This document shows, one piece after another, positions 21,715 to 33,300 of a stretch of 64,000 nucleotides of DNA. The DNA is from Bolinopsis microptera. Taxonomy: Eukaryota; Ctenophora; Tentaculata; Lobata; Bolinopsidae. The number at the start of each line of letters is the position of its first letter. The first letter of the stretch is position 1. The stretch spans positions 7,206,675 to 7,270,674 of the forward strand of contig NC_087078.1 of assembly GCF_026151205.1 (NCBI RefSeq), given 5' to 3'. The position numbers and the translations under genes were made by a program. The notes under the pieces are model-generated. The model ran no database searches. It was not told the origin of the DNA and saw only the letters and a list, made by a program, of their open reading frames with translations.

Positions 21715-22110
21715 GTGTGAACTGCCCCCGGTGCCTCCCCGGGCTGAGCTGCCCCGGAGAACTGCCCCGGGACCCCAGGAACTGCCCCGGGGAGCTGGGG
21801 AACTGCCCCGGGAACACCCTCCGTGAACCCCCGGTCCTCACCAGGGGCAAATAATCGCAACAACAATCACCACAGCAATAGCCCGGGAACTCGCCCGGGC
21901 AGACGCCTCCCCGGGCTGATCCGAGGGTGAACAGAGGTCGACTGTGCACACATCTATTGAATTTAAAACGGTGACAGGTACCACACTGAGCTGCAGGTGG
22001 AGCTGAACACTGATGCAGTGTTGCTGATGATTCTGGGCCTTCCCCGAACTCGCTTTCCCCGGAACGAGCTCCCCGTGAGCCAGGTGTGAGATGTCCTCGG
22101 AGCGGGCCCC
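21715..22110. repeat. GC-rich CCCCGGG repeat cluster
   Basis: 'gaactgccccggg' and related CCCGGG-centred phrases occur many times, against an AT-rich background. A stretch near 21865 shares about 35 bases, inverted, with 27043-27077 ('tattgctgtggtgattgttg'). No convincing gene; open frames here come from the repeat. It could be a CpG-island-like promoter or foreign repetitive DNA. Confidence 0.6.
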
Positions 22111-23604
22111 GGGGACCCTCGAGAGATTAATCGTTCATTTGTTGCTGAGTTCGATTGTTTAGTTTCACACCTTACTCTCGAACTGGAACAAGACATTTCA
22201 GATGTAAGTATAATTTTATTTTGTAGCGAATATTTTGTACACGGGGCACACAAAACTGTCCCGGGCCCTTGTTCCAAGATTCCTAAGTGCGAACTCCGCG
22301 AGTCTGGTGTGATCATCTTTCTTAGAGCTCGAGGACTTTTATTGCAATAAATCCCTCGATGTGAGCCCTCCCCTCCCAGAGCAATAGGTCCCGCAATTTG
22401 CAGCAAGTACTTGCTACAGCAAAATCTACACAATCATATTTCAACTTACCCTCCCGATCTCCGCGTGATCACTCCCGGATTTATTATGTTTATCATCATT
22501 TCATATGTGTTATCTTTGAAACAGCAATCTACGACACGGCGAGATCTTGGCCAATTTTTGTTTACACCTTGATGTCTGGTAATGCTACATCAATTTCACA
22601 AGTCCGTTTTTTATTTTCAACTTGAACTCGAGCAATTGACGCTGCATTATTATTTTGAGGTGTAAAAATTGTTTAAAGACAGGATTTCATAGATGTGTCA
22701 TGAGACCGTGATATGTCGAATATTGTCAAACCTGCTCCCCCGTATCACTCCTGATTTACTCGAAATTCGTTTACCAATTTTTTAACGTGGTAATTTGTTG
22801 TTATTTCGAAAAGAAGTGAGCTGTAAAGGTGCCAATTTTTCAATTCTGGGACTTGCAACAAAACGTTAGTTTGACAGGTGAGTCAGTCATACTGTTAAAC
22901 ATGAAGAGTAGTGGTTGAAACATGTATGTAAAATTTTCGATTGTTGTGCATTCTACGTATTCCAACAAATCTTGTTTTTCTTCATTTTGCTAATTCCGGG
23001 AAGCATTAATTTTACGCGCTTCCATCATATTGTAAGATTTTTTTAGTAATTATAGGACTGTCAAATATTGCAACAAAATTTACAGGGGTCAATAACAGAT
23101 AGTGATCCAATCACGTTACCGTTAATCCTTTCACGATACAGTATTACTCATTACGGACATAAACCATGTAGTGGAACTCCAGCTAGGAGCTCTACGTTTG
23201 AGACTCTGGCTAGGGAGAACTATCCACCTTCACGAGATGCATGCCCCAGAGGTAGGCAAAGCATCTTAATGCTATCCTCCAGTGGGCTTTCTATGCCCAG
23301 CCTCTCTTTAAAAAAATATAAAAAAACCAGGTAATTACAGATTGAAGCAAATCCCAGCTACAGTTTTCAGTTTATTCAACCGAATCTGTTTTCCCTTTTG
23401 AATTATATAATGATCATTTTGTAACAGTGCTAATTTTCATAAAACATCACGCAAAACATTCCAGGGTCTAGAACTGGTGACGATGCAACAAGACTGAACA
23501 ATATCAAAACAACATTCAAGCAAAATTGAGCGATGTTTGAGTAAATTTCTGATCAGTCCCCAAGTATATAAGAGAACACGGTTGGAAATCCATTTCAATC
23601 AGAG
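22111..23604. other. No gene recognised
   Basis: Mixed AT-rich sequence. Short open frames on both strands have no recognisable domains and no splice-compatible partners. Confidence 0.4.
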
Positions 23605-24273
23605 ATGTCGGTGTTTTGTCCTCTCTGCGATAAACAATTCGCAAACAAGTAAAGTCTGTCTTCGTGTCACACAAAAGTCGGTATCGTCGGAAGAAGGGAG
23701 AATCACACACAAGTTCTATCAACCACCCACCGTCAAAAGCTTATGTGACTGATGTAAAAAGGGATAATCCTGAATACTCAGACGCCATGATACAACAATA
23801 TCTGAAGAATATTATCAAGACAGTTCTAACTCTGAAGTAGCAAGTGTTGATGATGAGTCAATAACAGAATCTGATCATATGACAAGTAGAGATAAGCTAC
23901 ACTCTGACTCCCTGTGCCAACAAAAATGTAAGCGGAAAGGAGTAGCAATCAAACAAATAAACAAAAAGGTGAAGATGTCGAAATTTATCAAAACTTTAGA
24001 CGTTCTGTCACAAAGAAAGTTATGTAAGGAGGAAGACAAACGTTTTGACATTTTATCCTGTTATATAATGAGAAATGAAATATTTGAGACATTGAAGCAG
24101 CGACTCAATAACTCTAGGCAAGACATCGCCACTCTAGGCAAGACATCGCCACGGTTGTGAATTTGGAAGAACGAGCTCTATTGGATGCAGTTATTACAAC
24201 TACAAGTCTATCTGATGTCAACAAGATAATGAACGAGAATAAAAATATTGTCAAAAAGATTCTTGAACTTTAA
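23605..24273 (+). pseudogene. Broken C2H2 zinc-finger/coiled-coil gene or retrocopy
   Basis: ATG at 23605 gives MSVFCPLCDKQFANK, then an in-frame TAA where a Lys or Gln codon is expected, then SLSSCHTKV, a single N-terminal C2H2-like finger. More frames are broken before 23879, where an open stretch follows (acidic Ser-rich, then basic KCKRKGVAIKQINKKVKMSK, then helical). A 20-base tandem duplication (24111-24130, 24131-24150) then shifts the frame; the ancestral frame continues as VVNLEERALLDAVITTT to a TAA at 24273. No introns, several lesions: a dead intronless copy. Family not identified. Confidence 0.6.
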
Positions 24274-26302
24274 CCGTTGTTAACTATTGTTAAGTTGAAT
24301 AATGAACATAATATAGTTATTGAATATTTTGGATTAAATTAACACAGTGTTGAATATTACAGTACACATGTTACTGCATGTTGTTGGAATTATAATTATA
24401 TTTCTGGATTTAAAAGTATGATCGATATTGTACACAAGGTTGTACACAATTTTAAATAAACTGGCGGTGTTTTTGCGTTGATCTTCAATCCAGCACAAGA
24501 GCTGCAGTAGTACTAGTACCATCCGCAGGCCATCCACCTATTTTGGGGTCAATCTCTTTTCATAGTAAGGTTTCGACTCTAGTAAACAAACCTATCCACT
24601 AATGATGATACAGACAAAGTTACTAACCTGTTTAACAGCCCTACCCCACTGCCAGTTAGATACTGTCTCTTATTGTATAGAACCATAGACAGTAACTTTT
24701 TGGTGTTGATCCAGCATGAGAGCTTAAGTGAACAATGAGGAGGTTCATGTAACCCTCCTCTTGTGATGATCTCCTTATGGTGATGATTTAAGAGGATCAG
24801 GTGTTTAATGTAATAAAATCTCTGTATACTACCCAACTGTTGGTGATCACTGCTTCTTGTGTGATCCTCATTCACATGACTGTTACAACTCCAAGTGACA
24901 TGCAACAACACATTTGTAGGATGCTCTCAAGACACATGCTACTGCACTGTTAAATTGCTGATAGGCGATTGCAAGAAAGATTGTTCCCGTTAATACGACG
25001 TCTGGGGGGGGGGGTCACGAAATCCTCTCCGAACCTCCACGTGGTGTGGCCTGGTTGGCACTAACGGGTGGTGTGCTCTCTTGTTGAGTACTAAGGTTGG
25101 GACTTGCCAACTCAAAGTTCCCATGAGAACCAGGAAGTCAACAATAACAGCTACCAAGCACCAGGAAATTTCTCTTTCAGATATCAGGTTACAAGATAGT
25201 ACACACACAAATGACGATACGTTAGACACAGATACCTAGCTCTAAGAGCTATTAAATCACCAGGAAATTCTCTTTCAGCTTTCAGGTCCCATCGAAGTCA
25301 CCCACCACAGAGCTAGGGATTCCAATTCGCTCATCCTGACTACAAGGACACACTGATGATGAGTAGTATTGGCACTTCTCCCTCCAGTAACCACTTTTCA
25401 GGTCTTTTCAGTTAAGACAGCTAATGCGTAAGGGCTGACACACGCTAGACACAGGCTCGTGATAAGACAGAATTAGGGATTTCAACTCTGACTACGAGGA
25501 CACACTGATAACGAGAATTCCTGGAACTTCTTCCTCCAGTAACCACTTTTCAGGGGACCAGGTTAGCTTTGCCACACTCTTTATTGAAGTGTGACTGGAC
25601 GCTCTACAATCATCTAGTAGCAGCAGAGTTTGACTGACATCCTTTCTGGTTCTATTCAGTTTCTACAGCGGAAGTTCTCAACACTCGAATCAGTTCATCT
25701 CGGACATCCTGCAGAGATGCTTTATCACAGCCTGCCCCATTACACGGGGAACCCTTAGATCTACAGTACCCTGGTGGACAGCTTAGCTCATTAAAGCATA
25801 GTGGACCTCTTTATTTCTGAGACGCAAAGCTTACCGGACCAGGAATAAACATCAATGCAATGCTTAGGGGATGCAAATAGGACATACAACGTTTAACGAT
25901 TTACTCGAACTTTTGATTCATTTTTAAGCTCGACGTTACATGGTATCAATTCAGGACAGATATTCCTTCTTCAGGTTCATTGAGGAAATCGTACCCGCTA
26001 TTTGCGTTATACATGGCAAGTATCTGGACTAATGATAACTTAGGATCTCAATCAAACATAAATTCCTCTCAGATTCCCAGGCTGCATTTAAAGCCCTTAA
26101 GCCCTTAACAGCACCAATTTTAACTCCAGGTTCGTTCTGAACATCTCAGACCAACTCAACTCGCTAGGTTTTCTCATCGAGTAGAACTTTGTTCCAGGAC
26201 ATGAAGGAGTATACGGTAAAGAACTATAATCAACACCCAAATAAAAGATTACCTCTTCAATCTCCATATCTAGAAGTATAAACAGGTGGCACTCAGTGAT
26301 AA
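24274..26302. other. No gene recognised; local direct repeats
   Basis: 25159-25300 and 25313-25560 hold repeated phrases: 'caccaggaaattctctttca' occurs at about 25159 and 25257, and an ~85-base block ending 'ccagtaaccacttttcag' occurs at about 25313-25400 and 25476-25560. A run of nine G follows GTCTG at 25003. Possibly remnants of an LTR or LINE, but no protein motif supports it. Confidence 0.45.
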
Positions 26303-26656
26303 AGGAAAAACCCCACTAACATTTTTCCTCAACAATACAGGTACAAGAAAATTAACATCACAGGTGCTCACATCAGATGGCTAACATGGCTACTATCAGG
26401 ACACAGCCCACTAGCATACTTCCAGACGGTAGCAAACAACTCCAATTTCGAAACACAAGACTGTGAACACTGCCCAGGGGAAGCAGAAACATCACAACAC
26501 TTCCTATGTGAATGCATCCAGCTGATGACAACTAGAATGAGGATATTTGGTAAACCCATCCTAACAATTGAGGAACTCATCAATAGTAAACTCGACCACA
26601 TTATCAAATTCGTGGAACAGTCAACAAGGTTTGACAGAGACGATCTATTTGGATAA
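26303..26656 (+). pseudogene. 3' end of a LINE-type retrotransposon ORF2
   Basis: An open stretch without a native start encodes RWLTWLLSGHSPLAYF, then CEHCPGEAETSQHFLCEC, ending at TAA 26656. The C-x2-C-x(7-8)-H-x3-C pattern is the zinc-knuckle-like C-terminus that follows the RT/RNase H region in many non-LTR elements. Everything upstream of this tail is missing, as expected of a 5'-truncated copy. Confidence 0.75.
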
Positions 26657-27355
26657 GCATCTAGGACATACACCAAGGTTCATAAACAATCATACACTAG
26701 ACCCACACAGGACTATCTCAGATAGTGACACATATTCAGGTGTGGACCATGCTCGGAAGTCCCTCGCCTGCCCGCCAAAGAAGAACATCTGAAGTGGGTT
26801 TGCTCTGAGCAAGGTAGTAACAGCTTCGAGACTCCAGAGGTCTGTTGCGTTGATATCTATTATTCTATGTTTTTGTATATAAGGAGTCCTGGAGTGTGGC
26901 TAGCAGGAGTCACACTCTGTGGGCACGGCGAGAAGGCCTCCCTCTTCACTAGGAGGCCAGAAACCGTTGACCAAAACAGAGAGAGAGAGACGACGTCTGG
27001 GATGACAGAAGAAGAGTGGACCCCTGTAGATCCATCTGGGAACCGTTATTGCTGTGGTGATTGTTGTTGTGATTATTTGTGAAGATGTGATCCTCCGATA
27101 TGTAGTTCCTGCTCGCTCCTGCCTCTTGTGATACCCCATGTTCAGATTGGCAAGCTTTTTATTCCTTGATTTAGCATATTAAAACAGCTTATTCAGTCAT
27201 CAACACTTCTGAGCAGATCCAGGTAAGTCAAGACATCTTCTTCTTCGTAGGGGGCGGTGGTCTTTACTACTAAGGAATAGATCAAAACCACTATAAGATA
27301 GAGCATTGAAGCCCTGTGCTTACCCCGGTAAAGTTAATCTGTGAAGAAAGCAAGG
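26657..27355. other. No gene recognised
   Basis: Contains a sequence block (about 26900-27080) that shares a 35-base stretch with the inverted GC-rich cluster near 21865, suggesting a common dispersed repeat. Confidence 0.4.
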
Positions 27356-27739
27356 TTAAGCCTTGTCCTCTCCACATTTGGTAAAACGTTTTGTTGCTTG
27401 TATGAAGCCGATGATCCTTGGTAATGAGAACTTGTCCACTATATCTGTCACACTGAGGTAGAAGGAGTCAAAGTATCCTCCTCGCTGGTAAGACCATTTC
27501 GGGCACTGACCAATAAAGTGGTTCATTGTCTCCTCTTCCATGAGACAGTGTGGACAGGTTTTAGGGACAGTTGTCGGCTTGTACTTATTGATGTGATAGT
27601 TTAATTCACAATGTCCCGTGAGGAATTGTGTTGCTGTTCTTGTGCTCTCTTTGCCAAGTTTCGGGATTGATCTGGCGAACTTTTGTCTCAATACTCGTTT
27701 AAAGTGAGTGTTGGGTAAAGTTCTCCATCTTTCCCTCAT
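27356..27739 (-). pseudogene. C-terminal fragment of a second LINE ORF2
   Basis: Minus-strand open stretch with FLTGHCELNYHINKYK, then CPHCLMEEETMNHFIGQCP and a helical tail, ending at 27356. Same kind of C-x2-C...H...C terminus as the 26.3-kb fragment but clearly a different family (RNase H-bearing LINE type). No RT domain is adjacent. It directly abuts the MULE fragment at 27751. Confidence 0.78.
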
Positions 27740-27750
27740 CTTCCGATGAC

Positions 27751-27994
27751 TTATACTCCGCAGTGCTCCCTTCCATAATAATAAGTCAAGACATCATCTT
27801 CGTAAGAGTGGTAGTTCTGCACGATGCGGTGAATCCTCCTGTCCTTGTCGCTGTGAGCTTTCTTCCTCTTCGGTGGGTTCTCTCCGACCAGGTAAGCTGC
27901 GTGCTTCCCATCTGTTGAACTCTGCTCCATCTGAAGTGCTGTGATGAAGTTGTAGATGGTGGGCTTTCCATCTTTGGAGTAGCGGAACCACGGT
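27751..27994 (-). pseudogene. C-terminal fragment of a FLYWCH-MULE transposase
   Basis: Reads PWFRYSKDGKPTIYNFITAL, then LVGENPPKRKKAHSDKDRRI and HRIVQNYHSYEDDVLTYYYG, ending at 27751. The PTIYNFITALQMEQ core, the ENPPKRKK basic segment and the D-R-R-I-H tail match the C-terminal end of animal MULE transposases and the 21061-21195 piece. An in-frame stop lies just upstream, so it is a relic. Confidence 0.75.
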
Positions 27995-27999
27995 GTAGA

Positions 28000-29370
28000 A
28001 GGTTCTGACTGTTAGCAGTTCTCCCTCTGACCACCTTCACCGTATCTTCATCGAACATCGTTGTAGCTGTTGTACTCAAATTGTAGTGTTGGAGTACTGG
28101 AGATGGTAGTGCTAATGAGATACTCTCCTCAACTTTGATCCGCTTTATATACTGTTCGTCTCTATCATTATCTACGCTTCACTGAGCAAGCTCTCTTCTT
28201 CTATGGTTGATCAGATTCCTGGATGCGATCCCTCGTGACGTGTTCTCATGCCCTTGTTATTACCCATTGCATCTCGGCGCAGTGATATGAGATCTCATGA
28301 CCGTAACAAGCTCATCATGCACTCGCTTAACCACCGTTGTGCAGAGCGGACGCGATCTGATACGAACCAGAAAGTGGAACAAGAACTGTTCTTAGCAATC
28401 ACAATGTATATGTTAAACTTTATCCAAATTAATTTCGAAGTAACAAAGAGGAAAATAGAACTTTATTAAGCTAATCGATTTTGTTATATTAGCAGTGCTA
28501 GGTCTATCTTATAGGTACAGTTTCTAGTGCCGCCGTACTGTCCAAAGTAAAGTGGGTGTCATGTGATCCGCTGTTCCGTCCAACCTTTTTGGAAAGTACC
28601 GCCGTACCGGCCTCCGCTGTACCGTCCTCCGCCGGACTGTACACCGCTGCAGTGACTTCCGCCACTGAGTCCTATACCCAAATGAATCCTATGAGTCCTT
28701 ACGTAGTAATGTACGTGTTATTGTGTGATCTACGGTATCTAGTGTGTGCGTTTATTTGCCATGGTAACATTTGCAAAGTTATTTACATGAGCCATGGTTG
28801 AATACACACTAGGTTTGCTCAGCACTGGTCGAATAAAAAATGGACGTCAGCCTTGTAAGTTGCATTTTAGAACTATTTGCTATTGTTAAACACAAAAATG
28901 TATTTTTTGGTAGATGTATGTCTTTTGGTTTGTAAACAGGGACGACCAAGATGACAAAAAGAAGATCTGATTGGGAGCTTCAAATTCATTAATCTTACTA
29001 TAAAGCAAGACGATATATATGGATCCGTACCATTTTACTGACACCACGGCATCAACTTTAACGCGACTTTCTGCAAAAACCGTAAAAGATATACAACTGA
29101 AACTTTTTTGACTGGGTCAAATGCTTTAATGGCCTCCAAATCAGCATGCAAAAAAATCCACTTAAATCTACTTCCAATTTTAAGCTTCATGAGAATTTAA
29201 ACTCAATATTAAATATGATAATGTAATAATTCAATAATATAATAACTCAATAAAATGATAACATTGTTCAACAAATTTGGCATGTTCCTGGATGCGGGTC
29301 CTATGATAAACAAAGAAACATTCAAAAGTTATTGTTGAATGATAACTCGATCGACATGTAACATGGCAGG
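28000..29370. other. No gene recognised; one dispersed repeat copy
   Basis: 28560-28670 holds repeated 'gccgtaccg'/'tccgccg' phrases. 29016-29152 is the inverted copy of 6009-6147. Otherwise AT-rich non-coding. Confidence 0.45.
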
Positions 29371-29374
29371 GTAC

Positions 29375-29800
29375 TGGGTAGTGTTGGTTATGTGCCTAAC
29401 CTGGTGAACACAGTGTAGTGGAGGCTCCGTGCAGACCAACCTACCTGTGGCTAAAGCTCTAATATACAAAAACAATGCATTGTATACGTAGCTGGGTGAG
29501 AAGTGTGTGGCTGTTCCTCCGCCCTACGGGCCACATAAAGGCTAGTTTATATAACATCTGAACCGAAAGTAACAGTACTTTCTTGACGAAAGTCAAATAC
29601 AAGGAAATACTTTTGAGAAAACCATTGTATATAGCTGACTTTGGCAGGGTAGTGTTGGTTATGTGCCTAACCTGGTAAACACAGTGGATATCCATGCTGT
29701 ACAGTGTACGGCTAGTTAAACAAGGAATTGAAACTGTGGGGCTCCGTGCAGACCAACCTAGCTGTGGCTAAAGCTCCAATATACAAAAACAATACATTTA
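29375..29800 (+). repeat. Duplicated short element (29385-29480 and 29645-29795)
   Basis: Both contain 'gtgttggttatgtgcctaac', 'ggctccgtgcagaccaacct' and 'ctgtggctaaagct'. A third, diverged copy is at about 45550-45660 in the intron of the Ig gene. Size and shape resemble a SINE-like dispersed repeat, but no clear pol III A/B boxes were seen. Confidence 0.65.
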
Positions 29801-30129
29801 TTACATAGGATAACGTTATTCTCTTATACTAAACCTCGTAATTGTCTTTACGATTAAAATAGTCCATTACTAAATATTAAACACAAGAAACAAGAAACCT
29901 TTGTTGTCTATTCCTACAGGAAATAAACAAAAAAACAGATATCAAAACTCAATCAAATTAAATTGATAACTGAACCAACAACTGTAACAATTAAACGAGC
30001 AGTCATAATTTATCAGTCATAGCAATCCCCTTTGTTCACATCTTATGATCACTGCAAATTGCAATCAATGGTACACAATACACATTACACATGGACAATC
30101 AATTTTAGTTCAAGGAATCTAGAGGCAAT

Positions 30130-30306
30130 CTAGTCATCCGTCGGGGCGATGGTTCTGCAACAGGGAGTAAGATCAGTGCGATCCCATTTTCCCGTTTTGG
30201 TATCGCACGTTGCCTCAGTCCGATCAAACCTCATTATCACATATGTCGGATCATCATCGGCACAGGTAACTTTTAACTTGTAGTTGCTTGAGCCGGCCAA
30301 TTTCTC
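30130..30306 (-). CDS. Last exon: C-terminal part of the CCP/sushi domain and stop
   Basis: Phase 0 acceptor (CTCAG) joins to 30522-30627. Encodes SSNYKLKVTCADDD, ATCDTKTGKWDRTD, LTPCC and a short tail, then TAG at 30130-30132. The pattern Y-x-V-x-C, then C with G-x-W, then P-C is the sushi signature. No hydrophobic tail follows. Confidence 0.85.
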   Translation of the reverse strand, partial: EKLAGSSNYKLKVTCADDDPTYVIMRFDRTEATCDTKTGKWDRTDLTPCCRTIAPTDD

Positions 30307-33300
30307 CTGAGATTAAACCAAAATTACTGACAATAATTTTAACAACAGAAAGAATATTGCGTCATTAAATAAGTAATAACTGTTATCCGAATTTAACTTT
30401 GTTTCTCACTCCCAGATTAATATATCGACTGTCTAGTGTCTATTTATTTTAGTAAGGTCAGAAAAACATGTTATATGGCATAATTATAAATTAATTATAA
30501 AATCAGGACTATTATAATCACCTCTGTAAGTACTGTGTTTGGTGGTGTTGTGAGGGGTCTACACATTCTTTTCACCGCAAGCTTTACCTTGCTTGTTTTG
30601 TAATGTAGTCCAGTCTCAAACGTAATTCTAAGAAAACAGTTATTTAATTTAAAGAATCGCACTTATTAGTTTATAAATTATGCATGAGATTATCTTATGA
30701 GGGCCTATCAAAAGGTTAATTAAATGAAGGCACTTTATGTTTATAAAGATTAAATAGGTTGATAATATTACTTGAAGTAGTAGGACCCATCATCACAGGA
30801 AAATACATCCTTCAAAACATGGTTCACTTCAAAAGGACTTGAAGTCATACTCGATAAGTTTATTTGCACTTCTTTACCACTCTCTGAGGATTGAAACGTG
30901 TAAAAAACCTTCTAATCTATCAAAATCTTGGCTTTAAATATCACCACTCTTCAAAAAAATGACTGGACATCAGCTTGACTGGCAAAAAAACTTGCTAGTG
31001 ATATGAGTGATATGAGTAGTAATAGTAGAATTTTAAGTTTTTAAATTCTAAGATATTTAGTTACTTATTACTTACGTTCATGAACTAACTTCACAATTAA
31101 TGGTTTGGGACCAACTGTTATCGCTACATGAAAAAATGCAGATTTGCCCTCAAAGACAGGATCTTTGACCACTGGCACATTGGCTGAGACAGCTTTCAAT
31201 GTTATCAAATCTGTCGTCACTTCGAAACCAGACATCTCAATCCGAGCCTTGTATACTGGAATTTTTGGACTGTTTCACAATAAATTTAATGTAAATTATA
31301 ATTTATAATTATAATATTATTATTATTATCAAACAGAAGCATCATCTATCCCGATACAAATAGATTATGATTGGCCCAACAATTGTTGCACTTTGCTAAA
31401 TTTTTAATTTTATTCAGCTCTCAAAAATTATTTATACTTATTTTCATTTTTTAGGCCTTCCTAGTCTCCCAACAAATAAATTATCAGATTGTAGTGCAAA
31501 AGACAAAGCTAGTTGAGCAGTTCTCCTGGCTCCTAAATTAATGGCTCCAATCACCTGATGTTCAAAATTGTCCTAAAATGAGTCTGTGAAACGTTATGTT
31601 TGGAGTCTTTGGTAAGACTCCAACTGTTTGAAATATACAGGAACACTGATTCAACGATAATTTATGAGTCATTAAAGAATATCCAAAACGATATTCCTAG
31701 ATAAATCCAATTTGAATAATATTACCAGGTAAAGTCGCTTGACTGAGTGCGAAATCAATTTTAGAATTTTGAACATTAATCTTTGTTATAACTAAAAAGA
31801 AATTTTCTAATTCACTTGTTATATCGGATTCCTTTATCTTATCGATGATGAGGTTAGCGTTCAGCACACCCCTATCATTTATCTTTGAGCGGATGTTGTG
31901 GTAACCGCCTGTTCCGAGATCTTGCCATATTCCCTCCGCGCCTGCATACAAAAGCTTACTTGGCGATGAACTATAATTTGTAAATGTGATAAGTTAAGTT
32001 TATGCCGACAGAGTGAACTGATGATTTTTAAGTTTTAAAAATATGATTTCAAATCTTACCCTTTTGCTGCCAGGTCACGGTAACACTGGATGTCTCAGAG
32101 GCTGTGAAATAAGCATTCAGTGTGGTCCTCCCTCCGACCTTTGTCCATTTGGTGGATGTGTCAACAAATGTCTGTCCTGGTTAAATATCGGGTCAGTGAA
32201 CACAAAAGGATGCGGCTATTGAAATATCTCATCAATGATTTCAAAGCGAAAAGTTAGGAACAAGATTCGAGGAAACAAATTTCTATGATGATTATATAGT
32301 CAAATTTATTTACCTTTCAGTATTTGTATAATTATGGTAAGTGGCTGATTTTAGAAAAACAGGGTCAGTTTAACTCAATCTATAATCTTAGAAACATTTT
32401 ACTTCGAAGTAGGCAATACTGAGTAGCAGGAATGGGGGACCAAAACGCTTTGTGCTAACAATGGTCACAAACCAAATCATTCCATCTATGCTTAGTTGAT
32501 TTGTATGAAACTGGCTCTTATGCACTTATACCTTTATAAAAATCTGTAGGTTGAAATACTTCCAACATTATTAGGTATCGAAAATCAACTTTCTAAATTT
32601 TTCAGAAATATCAGAATTGAGGAAACATTGTATCAAAAATAAGCTAAACCTATTACGAAAATTTTTCCGGAAATCACAAGTTCTGAAGGCAGCCCCGAAT
32701 TGATGGTGTAGTTGTACCAATATTTCTTTTTAAAGAGGTTCTCCCTCGTTTCCACTGTAGCAGGTGTCGAACCTGAACTGAAAAAGTTTTCTATTAGTTC
32801 TTTTATAAGTGTCCGCATACTTTGAAATTTTTGTTGAATAACGCTAACTACAAAAAGGATGCAAAAATGAATTCATCAGGTACCTAAAGAATTTGATCGA
32901 TTCTTTGAACAGTATCCCATCACCATTTACAGTTGTATTTTCCGCTGTTGACTGAATAATCTCTTGTTGAATACCCTAAAAAATCAAAATACATAACATA
33001 TTTTTATTTTGCCCCTCCTCCTGAATTGAAAAAAAAAACCCACTTCAATAAACTCAGCCTTCGGTGAATTGGTCATATAAATTTAAATGATCTTTTATAT
33101 ATCTACATTCTACAAGTCCTAGCAAACTCTCCCTTGAGTTACAAATGGATAAGGATATATCACAGAGAATACTAACAGATTTAGATCGGACGTTGGTAGT
33201 TGAAGGTTTGGACTGTGCCCAAGTAGAGAAAGTTACAGCAGCCCCATCAGTTGGGGTTATCAAAATCAACTCAGAGTTCGATGTAAGCGTTATTAAATTC

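Noticed and set aside
21707-22433. Gly/Pro/Arg-rich open frames on the minus strand
   Set aside because: They arise from CCCCGGG repeats and lack any domain or partner exon.
29375-29800. tRNA-derived SINE or small RNA gene
   Set aside because: Three copies exist, but no convincing pol III A and B boxes or tRNA-like fold could be recognised, so it is listed only as a dispersed repeat.
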